A stretch of 64,000 nucleotides of DNA from CAZVNZ01 sp964628515 (GCA_964628515.1 CAZVNZ010000004.1:1-64000), one strand, 5' to 3'; counted from the first letter of the stretch, positions 17,370 through 26,144 are shown. A program made the numbers and translations. Notes: generated by a model from the letters alone, not told the origin.

Positions 17370-18638
17370 ATGCTAACTGCAATAGTTGGAATTAACTGGG
17401 GCGACGAAGGCAAGGGCAGAATGGTGGACTTGCTTAGCGAAAGGTACAATGTGGTTGTAAGATACCAAGGCGGAAACAACGCAGGACACACAGTAATTAA
17501 CGACAGCGGAAAGTTTATCCTAAATCTACTACCATCGGGAATACTACGAAAAGACGTTGTAAACGTAATGGGCAACGGAATGGTAATAGACATTGAGCAT
17601 TTAAACAAAGAAATTGCACGGCTAAAAGAGGCGGGGGTGGAAATATCCCCCAAAAATCTTAAAATAAGCGAAAAAGCAATTATATGTATGCCCTACCACG
17701 TAGCTCAGGATATTTTGGAAGAAGAGCGCTTAGGAGAAGGCAACTACGGCTCTACACGAAAGGGGATAGCCCCCGTTTACAGCGATAAATATCTTAAAAA
17801 AGGTATACGGGCAGAGGACTTGTTTAATTTAGACAAGCAAAAGCTAAGAAGCCTTACAGAGTACAAAAATATTACACTCGCCAAGGCATATAACTCTGAT
17901 AATTTTGATGATGATGTGCTTTACAGATGGCTTTATAAGAACGCACAGCCACTGCTACCCTATATTTGCGATGTGGGAGATTATCTCTTAGAAGCAAACA
18001 AAGAGGGCAAAGACATAATGTTTGAGGCACAATTAGGTGCACTTAGGGATATTGACTTTGGTATTTACCCCTACACCTCTTCGTCTTCTACCATAGCGTC
18101 ATATGCACCCATAGGCGCAGGTATACCCGCTTTAAAGCTCACCAATGTAATTGGGATTTTAAAGGCATACTCCACATGCGTAGGGCAAGGACCTTTTTGC
18201 GCAGAAATGGCAGGAGAGGAAGCACAAAAACTAAGAGAGGCAGGAGCAGAGTACGGAGCCACCACCGGCAGACCAAGACGAGTAGGCGGATTTGACGTAG
18301 TGGCATCAAAATACGGAGTAAGTATACAGGGCGCAGACTGCCTCGCACTAACCAAATTAGATATACTATCCTATATGGAAAAAATACCCGTGTGCAAGGA
18401 GTACATCATAAACGGAGAGGCTACAAAAAAATTCCCCTCGGGGCAACGTTTAATTGATGCAATGCCTAAATATGAGTATTTAGAGGGCTGGGCTAAAGAT
18501 ATTTCTCAAATAAGGAGAAAGCAGGATTTACCCACAAATGCCTTAAAATATATAGAATACATACAAAATGCAGTAGATTGCCAAATAAAATATGTTTCGG
18601 TAGGGCCAAACAGAGAGTCCTATATAGAAATGTATTAA
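17370..18638 (+). CDS. purA: Adenylosuccinate synthetase
   Basis: 422 residues, near the usual 425-430. It converts IMP + aspartate + GTP to adenylosuccinate in AMP synthesis. The N-terminal GTP/IMP motif reads INWGDEGKGR (residues 8-17) where most PurA proteins have TQWGDEGKGK. The catalytic Asp12 and His40 (GGNNAGHT) are present. The GSTRKGIAP and TTGRPRRVGGFD stretches are also as expected. AGAAGGAAGG precedes the ATG. The gene is monocistronic behind its own promoter. The Gln-to-Asn and Lys-to-Arg changes mark a divergent subgroup, but the enzyme looks intact. Confidence 0.93.
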   Translation: MLTAIVGINWGDEGKGRMVDLLSERYNVVVRYQGGNNAGHTVINDSGKFILNLLPSGILRKDVVNVMGNGMVIDIEHLNKEIARLKEAGVEISPKNLKISEKAIICMPYHVAQDILEEERLGEGNYGSTRKGIAPVYSDKYLKKGIRAEDLFNLDKQKLRSLTEYKNITLAKAYNSDNFDDDVLYRWLYKNAQPLLPYICDVGDYLLEANKEGKDIMFEAQLGALRDIDFGIYPYTSSSSTIASYAPIGAGIPALKLTNVIGILKAYSTCVGQGPFCAEMAGEEAQKLREAGAEYGATTGRPRRVGGFDVVASKYGVSIQGADCLALTKLDILSYMEKIPVCKEYIINGEATKKFPSGQRLIDAMPKYEYLEGWAKDISQIRRKQDLPTNALKYIEYIQNAVDCQIKYVSVGPNRESYIEMY

Positions 18639-18731
18639 CAATGCTAAACCGCTTTGCCCCCCGAGGCGGCAGGTTTTAGATAAATCGTCTGCAAGTAAGC
18701 GAAAAGTTCAGACATTTTAAGTTTCACATAA

Positions 18732-18838
18732 GCAACTTAGGAAAGACATAATGCAGCTTAGGAAAGACATAATGCAGCTTAGGAAAGACATAATGCAACT
18801 TAGGTACAGACATAATTCGACTATGGAAAAGACATAAC
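18732..18838. repeat. 21-22-bp tandem repeat, about five copies
   Basis: Downstream of purA, the unit GCARCTTAGGAAAGACATAA(T) runs head to tail. Copies 1-3 (18732-18794) are 21 bp and almost identical, a fourth (18795-18816) has a 1-nt insertion, and a fifth (18817-18838) is degenerate. No spacers separate them. The copies sit in the 3' region of the purA transcript, before the terminator. Function unknown. Confidence 0.8.
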
Positions 18839-18888
18839 TTGCAACTTAGACAAACTCAAGAATATAATGAATAGCTTATGCAGACGAA

Positions 18889-18916
18889 AAAGAAACACCC
18901 TTTTGGGTGTTTCTTT
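18889..18916. terminator. Bidirectional terminator between purA and the DUF4214 gene
   Basis: Perfect 12-bp stem AAAGAAACACCC / GGGTGTTTCTTT with loop TTTT. It serves converging transcripts from both sides. Confidence 0.85.
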
Positions 18917-18945
18917 ATTGGTTGATTTAATGCTGATTATATAAG

Positions 18946-20247
18946 TTAAATGGTAACTCTTGCAGTGTCCGAAGCATAGGAGCGTGTAAGCTGTGTGGGT
19001 GCAACTTCTTTAACCGCTTTTACGTAATACTCGTAAGATCTTCCCTTTTTAACGTCTTCATCTATATATTGGTTGGTGGTTGTAACACCTATTATCATAG
19101 CACTGCGTGGTTGATATACCCACCAAATTTCGTATGCCGTGACAGACGAGCCGGCTGCCGGCGCAATGTTTATAACCGCTGCCGAGCCGTTAGAGCTAAT
19201 AGAAGAAATTGTGGGTGCCGCCGGTCTGCCCGGTAGTGGGTAGGGGGGCAATTTGTCCATTGTTCCTCTTTGTATGCCGTAGCTGCTGCATATGCCTGTA
19301 AATTCCGCAGAATTTGTAAAGCCTGCCATAACATCGTTACGGTCTGTGCCTTCGTCTAATGCTTCCACCCAAGCGCTAAATCCGCCGGGGTCTGCATTTC
19401 TGCCGAAGAACGCAAGATACATAATCTCAATAAAATCTGTGTTTACAATTCTTTTATCTACAAATTCTTTGCTAAATACAAAGCCTTTTGCAACATCTGT
19501 GCCTGTTGTTTTGCCACCTATAAGTGCGCTAACCCAATCTTGCAGTCCCGTGTTGTCGGGGGCACGTCCTAAGCATAATTTATAAAAACGTGTTACAAAT
19601 GCGCCTATATCCGGATATTGATCCGAAGGTAGTGTTAATTCCATTTCCCCTTTTGTAATTCCATATGCCGCACATAATGCGCCAAACTCGTCGGAATTAA
19701 TAAAACCGCTAAGCACTCTGTTTCTGGAATAACCTTTATCTAAGGCATCTACCCAACCTTGCTTTCCACCTTCGTCAGAAGGTCTGTTAAAAAACGCAAA
19801 GTACATAATGTCCACAAATGCGGAATCCGTGTAGTTTTTGTTTTGGAATTCGGTGCTGTTTACTATGCCTTGTGCAAACTTAGCCGCACTGCTTGTGCCG
19901 TCTACTAAGCCTTTAGACCACTCTCTCAGTCCTGTTTCGTCCACAGGTCTGCCTAAGCAAATTAGGTAAAATCTGGACACAAATGCCTCAACACCCGTTG
20001 CGTTTTGCAGGGCTAATAATTCTTCCGACTGCATAACAGAGGCATCGTATTCCTCTGTGGGTATGGGGTTGTAAATCTGCAGGGAGGGTGTTTCTGCAAT
20101 AGCATTTACATCTGCCACCGGCGCTACTTCTTGTTGGTCTTCAGGTTTAAAATTAATTGTTTCTTGTGCAAACGCCGTAACGCAGGGTACTAAAACTAAA
20201 GTTGCAACAATAACAATAACTACAAATCTTTTTAAAACTTTGCTCAT
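18946..20247 (-). CDS. Secreted DUF4214 repeat protein with C-terminal Fn3-like domain
   Basis: 433 residues from ATG 20247, preceded by AAGGAGAG; a longer in-frame start at 20304 lies upstream of this ribosome site. A signal peptide ends near VTAFAQ. Two copies of a DUF4214 pair follow, each with FVSRFYLICLGRPVDETGL / FVTRFYKLCLGRAPDNTGL and IMYFAFFNRP / IMYLAFFGRN motifs. A C-terminal fibronectin-III-like segment begins near RPAAPTISSIS. DUF4214 modules occur in surface and S-layer-associated proteins of Firmicutes and in some glycosyltransferases. The role here is probably cell-surface structure or adhesion. Confidence 0.82.
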   Translation of the reverse strand: MSKVLKRFVVIVIVATLVLVPCVTAFAQETINFKPEDQQEVAPVADVNAIAETPSLQIYNPIPTEEYDASVMQSEELLALQNATGVEAFVSRFYLICLGRPVDETGLREWSKGLVDGTSSAAKFAQGIVNSTEFQNKNYTDSAFVDIMYFAFFNRPSDEGGKQGWVDALDKGYSRNRVLSGFINSDEFGALCAAYGITKGEMELTLPSDQYPDIGAFVTRFYKLCLGRAPDNTGLQDWVSALIGGKTTGTDVAKGFVFSKEFVDKRIVNTDFIEIMYLAFFGRNADPGGFSAWVEALDEGTDRNDVMAGFTNSAEFTGICSSYGIQRGTMDKLPPYPLPGRPAAPTISSISSNGSAAVINIAPAAGSSVTAYEIWWVYQPRSAMIIGVTTTNQYIDEDVKKGRSYEYYVKAVKEVAPTQLTRSYASDTARVTI

Positions 20248-20434
20248 GTTTTCTCTCCTTGTGTAAATATTTCTTTTTGTGGAATGATTTTTCTTTGTTA
20301 CCATACATTATACAATATTAAAAATATTATGCAAGTAAAAAAACTAAAAATTACTGTTTTCTTTGATACTTCAAATAATTGCAGAAATTTTCAGTTTTTT
20401 TGTTACTTAAAGTAGGTTAGGCAAAAAGCAAATT

Positions 20435-21955
20435 TCACTCCGCTACCTTGCTTTCCTCTGTTTTTTTGCCTTTAACTTTAGACAGTATTATTGCAAGTAC
20501 AAAGGTGGCAATTATAACCGCCCAACCCCCTGCAATAAGGTATTGTTGCTCGTATCCGCCGTAGGCTTTTGTTAGGTTTGTATAAAGGAAACTACCGCTT
20601 AATATAATACAAACGGCAGGGCACAAATATTTTACAATAGCGCTCCACCACTTGCCAATGGGTTTTACCGCACCTTCGTTTACAATGCTTCTCATTTTGC
20701 CGATGCCAAATATCCAAGCAACCGCTATGGTTTCAAGCACTCCTATCATAAGCAAATTAAATTCGTTGGTAAAGTGGTCTACAATATCTAACCAGTAAAG
20801 CCCTGCGTTAGTGGCAAAAAGCATGGACATCACAAAACAAACACTACCCACAAGGGTAACGGCTTTTTTGTGAGTAAGCTTAAATTTATCCATAACGGAG
20901 GTGGCAATGGTTTCCACAATGGAAAACAGCGAGCCTATGGCAAGCCCAAACAACATTAGGAAAAACAACACGGAGAATATAGAGCCCACCACCGCACCGC
21001 CGGGGAAGTTGGCTAAGGCTTGAGGGTAGGTTACAAAGGCAAGCATAACCCCTTGATAGCTCATTTGGTCTATGGGTGTTTTGGTTTGGAAGGATAAAAA
21101 TCCAAGGGTTGCAAATACCACAAACCCGGCAAACAGACTTATGCCTAAATCTGCACCACCTATTATAACCGCATCTTTTACCACGTTGGTTTTTTTGCTT
21201 AAATAACTGCCGTAGGAAATCATTATGGCAAATAAAATACTCATGCTGTAACACACCTGCCCAAAAGCAGCACCCCAAATCTGTCCTGCGGTGTTAGGGT
21301 CTACAAGCACCTCCCATTTTGGAGTTATGTAATACTTAATACCGTCAAGTGCGCCCGGCATAGACAGCCCCTGTATACACATAATTGCAAGTATTACAAT
21401 GGGTACAAGCACCGTCCATTTAGATATTTTGCCTAAAGATTTTACCCCTCGTCTCAAAGCAAATATAACAAGTAACCAAGTAAGTACAAGCCCTATTACC
21501 ACTATCCAAGAAAAGCCTCCAAGCTCTCCCGGTGAGGCACTCAGTTTAAGCACTTCTTCTTGAAAGAACGCCGCCGGATCCCCTCCCCAAGGCATTGTAA
21601 AGGAGTAAAAGATGTAGGCCACTATCCAGGCTATTATGGTGGAGTAGTAGGAGGATATTACAAAGCAGGTAAGCACCCCCGCCCAGCCAATCCACTCAAA
21701 ACTTTTACGCATTTGCGCCATGGCGGAAGGTGCGCCCAACTGATATTTTTTGCCTATGGAAATTTCCAAAATAAGAATGGGTATGCCAAAAGTAATAATA
21801 GCAATAATGTAGGGTATTAAAAAAGCGCCTCCCCCATTTTGATACACCTGACCGGCAAACCGCCAAGCATTTCCTATGCCAACCGCAGAGGCTACCGCCG
21901 CAAAAATAAATGCAGAGCGATTACCCCAACTATCTCTTTTTTCGTTGACTTGCAT
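20435..21955 (-). CDS. Sodium-dependent neurotransmitter-symporter (NSS/SNF) family transporter
   Basis: A 506-residue, roughly 12-helix LeuT-fold protein. The N-terminal SAVGIGNAWRFAGQVYQNGGGAF-type signature (TM1 with unwound Na+/substrate site, then Gly-rich turn) is diagnostic. NSS proteins import amino acids or related amines with Na+. A Na+-linked importer fits the Na+-type V-ATPase encoded at 33-42 kb. The substrate is not predictable. It is monocistronic with its own AT-rich upstream region; no glycine riboswitch was recognised in the leader. Confidence 0.9.
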   Translation of the reverse strand: MQVNEKRDSWGNRSAFIFAAVASAVGIGNAWRFAGQVYQNGGGAFLIPYIIAIITFGIPILILEISIGKKYQLGAPSAMAQMRKSFEWIGWAGVLTCFVISSYYSTIIAWIVAYIFYSFTMPWGGDPAAFFQEEVLKLSASPGELGGFSWIVVIGLVLTWLLVIFALRRGVKSLGKISKWTVLVPIVILAIMCIQGLSMPGALDGIKYYITPKWEVLVDPNTAGQIWGAAFGQVCYSMSILFAIMISYGSYLSKKTNVVKDAVIIGGADLGISLFAGFVVFATLGFLSFQTKTPIDQMSYQGVMLAFVTYPQALANFPGGAVVGSIFSVLFFLMLFGLAIGSLFSIVETIATSVMDKFKLTHKKAVTLVGSVCFVMSMLFATNAGLYWLDIVDHFTNEFNLLMIGVLETIAVAWIFGIGKMRSIVNEGAVKPIGKWWSAIVKYLCPAVCIILSGSFLYTNLTKAYGGYEQQYLIAGGWAVIIATFVLAIILSKVKGKKTEESKVAE

Positions 21956-22084
21956 ATTAATTCCCCCTTTTTTCAGAAAACTAATTAATTATACACAATT
22001 ATATATGTAAATTAACAAAATGTATATTTTTTTTTTACAATATATATGATATAATATAAAAAAATATGCAAAGAGGTGAAAACA

Positions 22085-22612
22085 ATGGCATTAAATATAC
22101 CAAAAGAACCTCCTGTAAACAACACGCAACAAAACAATGCAAATAATATGCAGGTTGCGCAAAAGCTTAATACAGACAGGAATACGGGTATGTCCATTGA
22201 AAAAACTGTTAAAGGCGCTAATCAAAACGGTGCAGGAAGAAAAACGGATAACAACCTTGTTACAAACAGCGGTATGTACGAGTGCCAAACTTGTGCAAAC
22301 AGAAAGTATCAAGATGGTTCTTCGGATATGGGTGTTTCTATGAAATCCCCTACAAAACTTGCTCCCGAAGCGGCGGCGGCGGCAGTTGCAAGCCATGAAG
22401 GCGAACATATTTCCAGAGACAGAGCAAAGGCCCAAAGCGAAGGCAGAGTTGTGGTTTCGCAAAGTGTAAGCATTTTTATGGATGTTTGTCCCGAATGTGG
22501 ACGTCCCTATGTTTCCGGTGGTCAGGCACGTACGGTTACTAAATCGGACAACGTTAGGCAACAGGAAAACAATTTTAAAACCAAGGGTAAAAACGTAGAT
22601 ATTAATCTTTAA
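22085..22612 (+). CDS. SprA-like putative metalloprotease (HExxH)
   Basis: 175 residues from ATG 22085, which follows AAGAGGTG; a GTG at 22076 overlaps that site and is rejected. The N-terminal 50 residues are Asn/Gln-rich and probably disordered. A YECQTCANRKYQDGS zinc-ribbon-like half precedes a helix, AAAAVASHEGEHISRDRAKA, with an HEGEH zinc-protease motif, and a second CPECGRPYVSGG pair follows. This resembles the SprA-related family of putative metalloproteases. Cytosolic; no partner is adjacent. Both the HExxH and the C4 ribbon are seen directly; protease activity is inference. Confidence 0.65.
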   Translation: MALNIPKEPPVNNTQQNNANNMQVAQKLNTDRNTGMSIEKTVKGANQNGAGRKTDNNLVTNSGMYECQTCANRKYQDGSSDMGVSMKSPTKLAPEAAAAAVASHEGEHISRDRAKAQSEGRVVVSQSVSIFMDVCPECGRPYVSGGQARTVTKSDNVRQQENNFKTKGKNVDINL

Positions 22613-22767
22613 CAGATGTTATCTTTACAGATTATATCTAAAACAGATTTAATTTGTAACTGTATTGCAAATTAGCAAACACCCGTATAACCGGAAGTTA
22701 CTTAATTTTAAAGTTAAATAAAATTGGGCTATATTAGTTTTGCTTTTATAGCGGAGCACTAAATATT

Positions 22768-22851
22768 ATGAAGTTATGGCATAGACGGTTGCTTTTATTT
22801 ATACCATTTTTAATACTCGCAGCCATTCTCTTAATAAAGGCGTATAGTTAA
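22768..22851 (+). CDS. Possible 27-residue single-span membrane peptide
   Basis: ATG 22768 with GGAG 11 nt upstream. The product is MKLWHRR followed by a ~16-residue hydrophobic stretch and a short KAYS tail, and it stops 2 nt before the apbE start. Positive-inside charge and coupling to apbE make it plausible, but it is short and the ribosome-site spacing is long. It could instead be part of the leader. Confidence 0.4.
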   Translation: MKLWHRRLLLFIPFLILAAILLIKAYS

Positions 22852-22853
22852 TA

Positions 22854-23852
22854 ATGAGAAAATTTTTAGCATGGATTACCTTAGCTATCCTTTGCGTGTC
22901 CCTTTTGGTTGTGGGAGGTTGCACCAAAAACAACACAAGCGAAAGTTTTGCATTAAATACTTTTATCTCCCAAAGTATATACGGCGATAAAAGCATAATA
23001 GAAAAAAACAATGCAGATTTTAAGCAGATAGAAAACTTAATGTCCAAAACCATTACAGACAGCGATGTATACCGTTTAAACACCCAACAAAAAGCAATAG
23101 TGGACGACAGCACTCTTTACGTGCTAAAAACCGCACTAACCTTTAGAGAGGAAACGGGCGGTGCTTTTAATCCTGCCTTAGGTGCGGTGGTTGAGGCGTG
23201 GGGGGTTAATACCCAAAACCCAAGGGTAGTGGAAGCAGAAGAGTTAAAATCACTAAAAGAAACAACAAATTGCGAAAACATTAAAATAGACGGAAGCTAC
23301 GTTACCACAGACGGTGCAATAATAGACTTAGGCGGTATTGCAAAGGGGTATGCCTTAGATATTGCCAAAGAAAATATGCAGGAGGCAAAAAGCGGTTTAA
23401 TAATAGTGGGGGGTAGCATTTACGTAAAAGGTACCAAACCCGAAGGCGCTTATGTTGTAGGCATTAAAGACCCACTAAAAGACGGGTACATGGCAACAAT
23501 GGAAATTAAAGACACCTGCATTTCCACCTCGGGAATTTACGAGATTTTTTTTGAAAAGGACGACATAAAATACTCCCACATAATAGACCCAAACACTTTA
23601 GCGCCCATACAAAACGAACTTCTCAGCGTAACCGTTATAAACGAAAGCGGAATAGCAACAGATGCTTACTCCACCGCACTTTTTATAATGGGGCTTAGGG
23701 CAGGCATGGAGTTTGCAAACAAAAACCATATAGATGCACTTTTCATCACCAAAGAAAAAAAGGTGTATACTACGGACAATTTTAGCTACAACCTTAAAAT
23801 TACCGAAAAAAGTTACGAATTAAGCGGTTTAAGTAGCGGGGAAGGAAAATGA
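22854..23852 (+). CDS. apbE: FAD:protein FMN transferase (lipoprotein)
   Basis: 332 residues beginning with a lipoprotein signal (LLVVGGC, Cys about residue 21). It contains the ApbE hallmark GGIAKGYALD and a conserved GGSIYVKG. ApbE attaches FMN covalently to Thr/Ser of partner proteins such as RnfG/RnfD, NqrB/C or extracellular flavoproteins. It overlaps the NusG-II gene by 4 nt and then a Gx transporter. This trio is commonly found near Rnf-type systems in Firmicutes, although no Rnf genes are in this window. Confidence 0.9.
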   Translation: MRKFLAWITLAILCVSLLVVGGCTKNNTSESFALNTFISQSIYGDKSIIEKNNADFKQIENLMSKTITDSDVYRLNTQQKAIVDDSTLYVLKTALTFREETGGAFNPALGAVVEAWGVNTQNPRVVEAEELKSLKETTNCENIKIDGSYVTTDGAIIDLGGIAKGYALDIAKENMQEAKSGLIIVGGSIYVKGTKPEGAYVVGIKDPLKDGYMATMEIKDTCISTSGIYEIFFEKDDIKYSHIIDPNTLAPIQNELLSVTVINESGIATDAYSTALFIMGLRAGMEFANKNHIDALFITKEKKVYTTDNFSYNLKITEKSYELSGLSSGEGK

Positions 23853-24205
23853 AGTATTTTTCAAAGAGCGATGTTGCTTTTAGCGTAATTATTGTTGCAA
23901 TAGGCATATTGCTTTTTTTTATTTTAAACGCAGGCGAGGTGGGTAGTAACGTCAGAGTTACAAAAAACGGCGAAGTTATTGGAAATATGCCCCTAAACCA
24001 AAGTGCTACCATGGAAATTAATGGGGATTACACCAACATCTTAGAAATAAAAGATGGCATGGCGTTTATTTCTTACGCCGATTGTCCGGACAAAGTGTGC
24101 ACAAACAGTAAAATAAACAGGCAAAACTCCGCCATTGTGTGCTTGCCCAATAAAGTCAGCATCACCATAACGGGAAAGGGGGAGGTAGATGCAGTCACTC
24201 AGTAG
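23849..24205 (+). CDS. NusG domain II (KOW-less) membrane-anchored protein
   Basis: 118 residues: one N-terminal membrane helix (about 8-27), then an extracytoplasmic beta-rich domain with the conserved ADCPDKVC motif and IVCLPNKV ending typical of NusG domain II proteins paired with ApbE. Four-nt overlap with apbE and 17-nt overlap with the Gx gene show tight translational coupling. Function unknown; the paired cysteines may be redox-active or metal-binding. Confidence 0.85.
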   Translation: MKYFSKSDVAFSVIIVAIGILLFFILNAGEVGSNVRVTKNGEVIGNMPLNQSATMEINGDYTNILEIKDGMAFISYADCPDKVCTNSKINRQNSAIVCLPNKVSITITGKGEVDAVTQ

Positions 24206-24686
24206 CAAGGGGATGTCTAAATTTGTTTTAAGTGCCGTACTTTGTGCTCTTGCCATTGGGCTGTCTTTAATAGATACGGCAATTACCATACCTATGTTAC
24301 CCGGCATAAAATTAGGGCTTGCAAGCATAGTTTCCATGTTTGCCCTGTACGCCCTTGGGCTTTCTTATGCCCTTACCATTTGCGTAATTAGGTCTATTTT
24401 AACCGCATTTTTAAGTGGAGGAATTACCATGCTGTTATTTTCCCTTTTGGGCGGAATTTTTAGCATTTTGGTGATGATGATGTTTAAAAAACGTTTGAGC
24501 ATAATAAAAGTAAGCGTTTTAGGCGCACTTACCCACAACATTGTGCAGTCTTTGGTTGCGGTGTTTATAACCTCTACCGTGCAGGTGGGGTACTATCTGC
24601 CTTTGTTGCTTATTACAGGGGCTATAAGCGGTTTTTGCATGGGGCTTATATGCAATATACTTTTGCAGAGAATAAAATTGTTTTAA
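24189..24686 (+). CDS. Gx transporter family protein (COG4769)
   Basis: 165 residues with a strong GGGGGAGG site before ATG 24189. It has five or six membrane segments and the ITIPMLPGIKLGLASIVSMFALY and ALTHNIVQSLVA motifs seen in the family once named heptaprenyl diphosphate synthase component I. These proteins resemble ECF S-components. In this operon it probably moves a flavin- or isoprenoid-related substrate; that is inference. Confidence 0.82.
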   Translation: MQSLSSKGMSKFVLSAVLCALAIGLSLIDTAITIPMLPGIKLGLASIVSMFALYALGLSYALTICVIRSILTAFLSGGITMLLFSLLGGIFSILVMMMFKKRLSIIKVSVLGALTHNIVQSLVAVFITSTVQVGYYLPLLLITGAISGFCMGLICNILLQRIKLF

Positions 24687-24700
24687 TACAGTTAAAAAAA

Positions 24701-24709
24701 TGGTATAAT
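24701..24709 (+). promoter_or_regulatory. Extended -10 promoter for ychF
   Basis: TGG-TATAAT (24701-24709), an extended -10 element, 45 nt before the ychF ATG. No good -35 is present at normal spacing. Confidence 0.5.
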
Positions 24710-24753
24710 ATATAGCAATATGCAAAATTAGACAAAGAAAGGAATTTTTTATA

Positions 24754-25848
24754 ATGAAATTAGGAGTTGTGGGACTACCCAACGTGGGCAAAAGCACATT
24801 GTTTAACGCACTTACACAGGCAGGGGCGGTGTGTGCCAACTACCCTTTTTGCACCATAGAGCCAAATGTGGGCATAGTTTCCGTGCCCGATAGCCGTATG
24901 GACTATCTTGCTAAAATATATAACCCTAAAAAATTTACGCCGGCAACCATAGAATTTGTGGATATTGCAGGGCTTGTTAAAGGGGCAAGCAAGGGGGAAG
25001 GTTTAGGCAACAAATTTTTGTCTCACATTAGAGAGGTGGATGCCATAATAGAGGTGGTGCGCTGTTTTGAGGACGCAAACATAACCCATGTAGATGGGGA
25101 AATAAGCCCTCTGCGAGACGTGGAAACCATAAACTACGAGCTTATTTTTGCAGATATTGAAACGGTGGGCAAAAGGCTGGATAAAGCAGGAAAAATGAAA
25201 AAATCCGGAGACAAGCAATACGCAACGGAGGCAGAACTTTGCACAAAAATCATAGAAAAATTAGAAAAAGGGGTATTTGTGCAAAATATGGATTTTACCG
25301 AAGAAGAGCAGGAAGTTGTAAGTAATATGTTTTTGCTTACAAGCAAGCCCGTAATATATGTAGGAAATATTTCCGAAGAGCAGGTGGGCAGGACGGATAT
25401 TTCCGTACTCAAGCCCTTAGAAGAGTATGCGGTGGCGCAAAACAGTGAGGTTATAACCATTTGCGCAAAGGTGGAAGAGGAATTAAGCGGTTTGGAAGAG
25501 GAGGAAAAGGAGCTTTTTATAGCCGAGCTTGGCATTAACGAAAGCGGACTTTCCAAACTTATTAAGAAATCTTACGCATTACTTGGGCTAATAAGCTACC
25601 TAACCGCAGGAGAAAAGGAGGTGCGTGCTTGGACAATAACCAAAGGCACAAAAGCACCGCAAGCGGCAGGAAAAATACACTCGGATTTTGAGCGAGGGTT
25701 TATACGTGCAGAAATTGTGGCATTTGACGTATTTAAAGAGCACAACGGAGATATGCAGGCATGCAAGGAAAAGGGTTTGGTGCGTCAAGAGGGCAAAGAG
25801 TACGTAATAGCGGACGGAGATGTGGTGCTGTTTAAGTTTAATGTATAA
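24754..25848 (+). CDS. ychF: Redox-regulated ATPase YchF (Obg-family)
   Basis: 364 residues, the usual length. It has the Walker A motif GLPNVGKSTLFNAL (residues 7-20), the G3 DIAGLVKGASKGEGLGNKFL, the NxxE-type specificity motif typical of YchF and a C-terminal TGS-like domain ending VIADGDVVLFKFNV. It hydrolyses ATP rather than GTP and associates with ribosomes under stress. AGAAAGGAA precedes the ATG. The next transcript (raiA RNA and hpf) is also ribosome-related. Confidence 0.95.
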   Translation: MKLGVVGLPNVGKSTLFNALTQAGAVCANYPFCTIEPNVGIVSVPDSRMDYLAKIYNPKKFTPATIEFVDIAGLVKGASKGEGLGNKFLSHIREVDAIIEVVRCFEDANITHVDGEISPLRDVETINYELIFADIETVGKRLDKAGKMKKSGDKQYATEAELCTKIIEKLEKGVFVQNMDFTEEEQEVVSNMFLLTSKPVIYVGNISEEQVGRTDISVLKPLEEYAVAQNSEVITICAKVEEELSGLEEEEKELFIAELGINESGLSKLIKKSYALLGLISYLTAGEKEVRAWTITKGTKAPQAAGKIHSDFERGFIRAEIVAFDVFKEHNGDMQACKEKGLVRQEGKEYVIADGDVVLFKFNV

Positions 25849-25863
25849 GCGGATTTACCCTAT

Positions 25864-25892
25864 TTGACAAAATCTCCACAAAAATGTACTAT
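25864..25892 (+). promoter_or_regulatory. Promoter of the raiA RNA
   Basis: TTGACA (25864-25869), 17 nt, TACTAT (25887-25892). This predicts initiation at about 25899, just where the RNA's closing stem begins. Confidence 0.75.
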
Positions 25893-25899
25893 TATATAA

Positions 25900-26108
25900 A
25901 GAGGTGTCGTGCTGTGGTTGAAAGCCGATGTTAGTCGCAGACGAAGCGGTCCACGTAAGCAAAACAAAGTTTTGTGAGCATAGTGCGGTTAGGTGTAAGC
26001 CCATCCGCAATGTAAATTGCGAGAGGAGAGGAGTGAGGCGCAAATGCGTAGTAGCAAGCCTTCCGGATGGCGAGTGTGGGGTAAAAGACCAGGTCAGACG
26101 ACACTTCT
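25900..26108 (+). ncRNA. raiA-motif structured noncoding RNA
   Basis: About 210 nt of GC-richer, structured sequence between ychF and hpf. A closing stem pairs GGTGTCGT (25903-25910) with ACGACACT (26098-26105). Inside are several short hairpins and conserved-looking GA-rich stretches (GAGAGGAGAGGAG near 26020-26032). Position directly upstream of the raiA/hpf gene in a Firmicute, size and closing stem match the raiA RNA motif. The motif itself I recall only in outline. An open frame runs through it into hpf but has no ribosome site. Confidence 0.82.
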
Positions 26109-26109
26109 G

Positions 26110-26144
26110 TATTTAATTAAAAAAGAGGATTTTTTAATTAAATA
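26110..26144 (+). terminator. A/T-only 15-bp hairpin between raiA RNA and hpf
   Basis: A perfect inverted repeat with arms TATTTAATTAAAAAA and TTTTTTAATTAAATA and loop GAGGA. It could end the raiA RNA (the downstream arm starts with T6) or act as a processing or attenuation site, with hpf translated from read-through. Confidence 0.55.

Noticed and set aside
18732..18838. CRISPR array
   Set aside because: The repeats are directly adjacent with no unique spacers and no cas genes are in the window.
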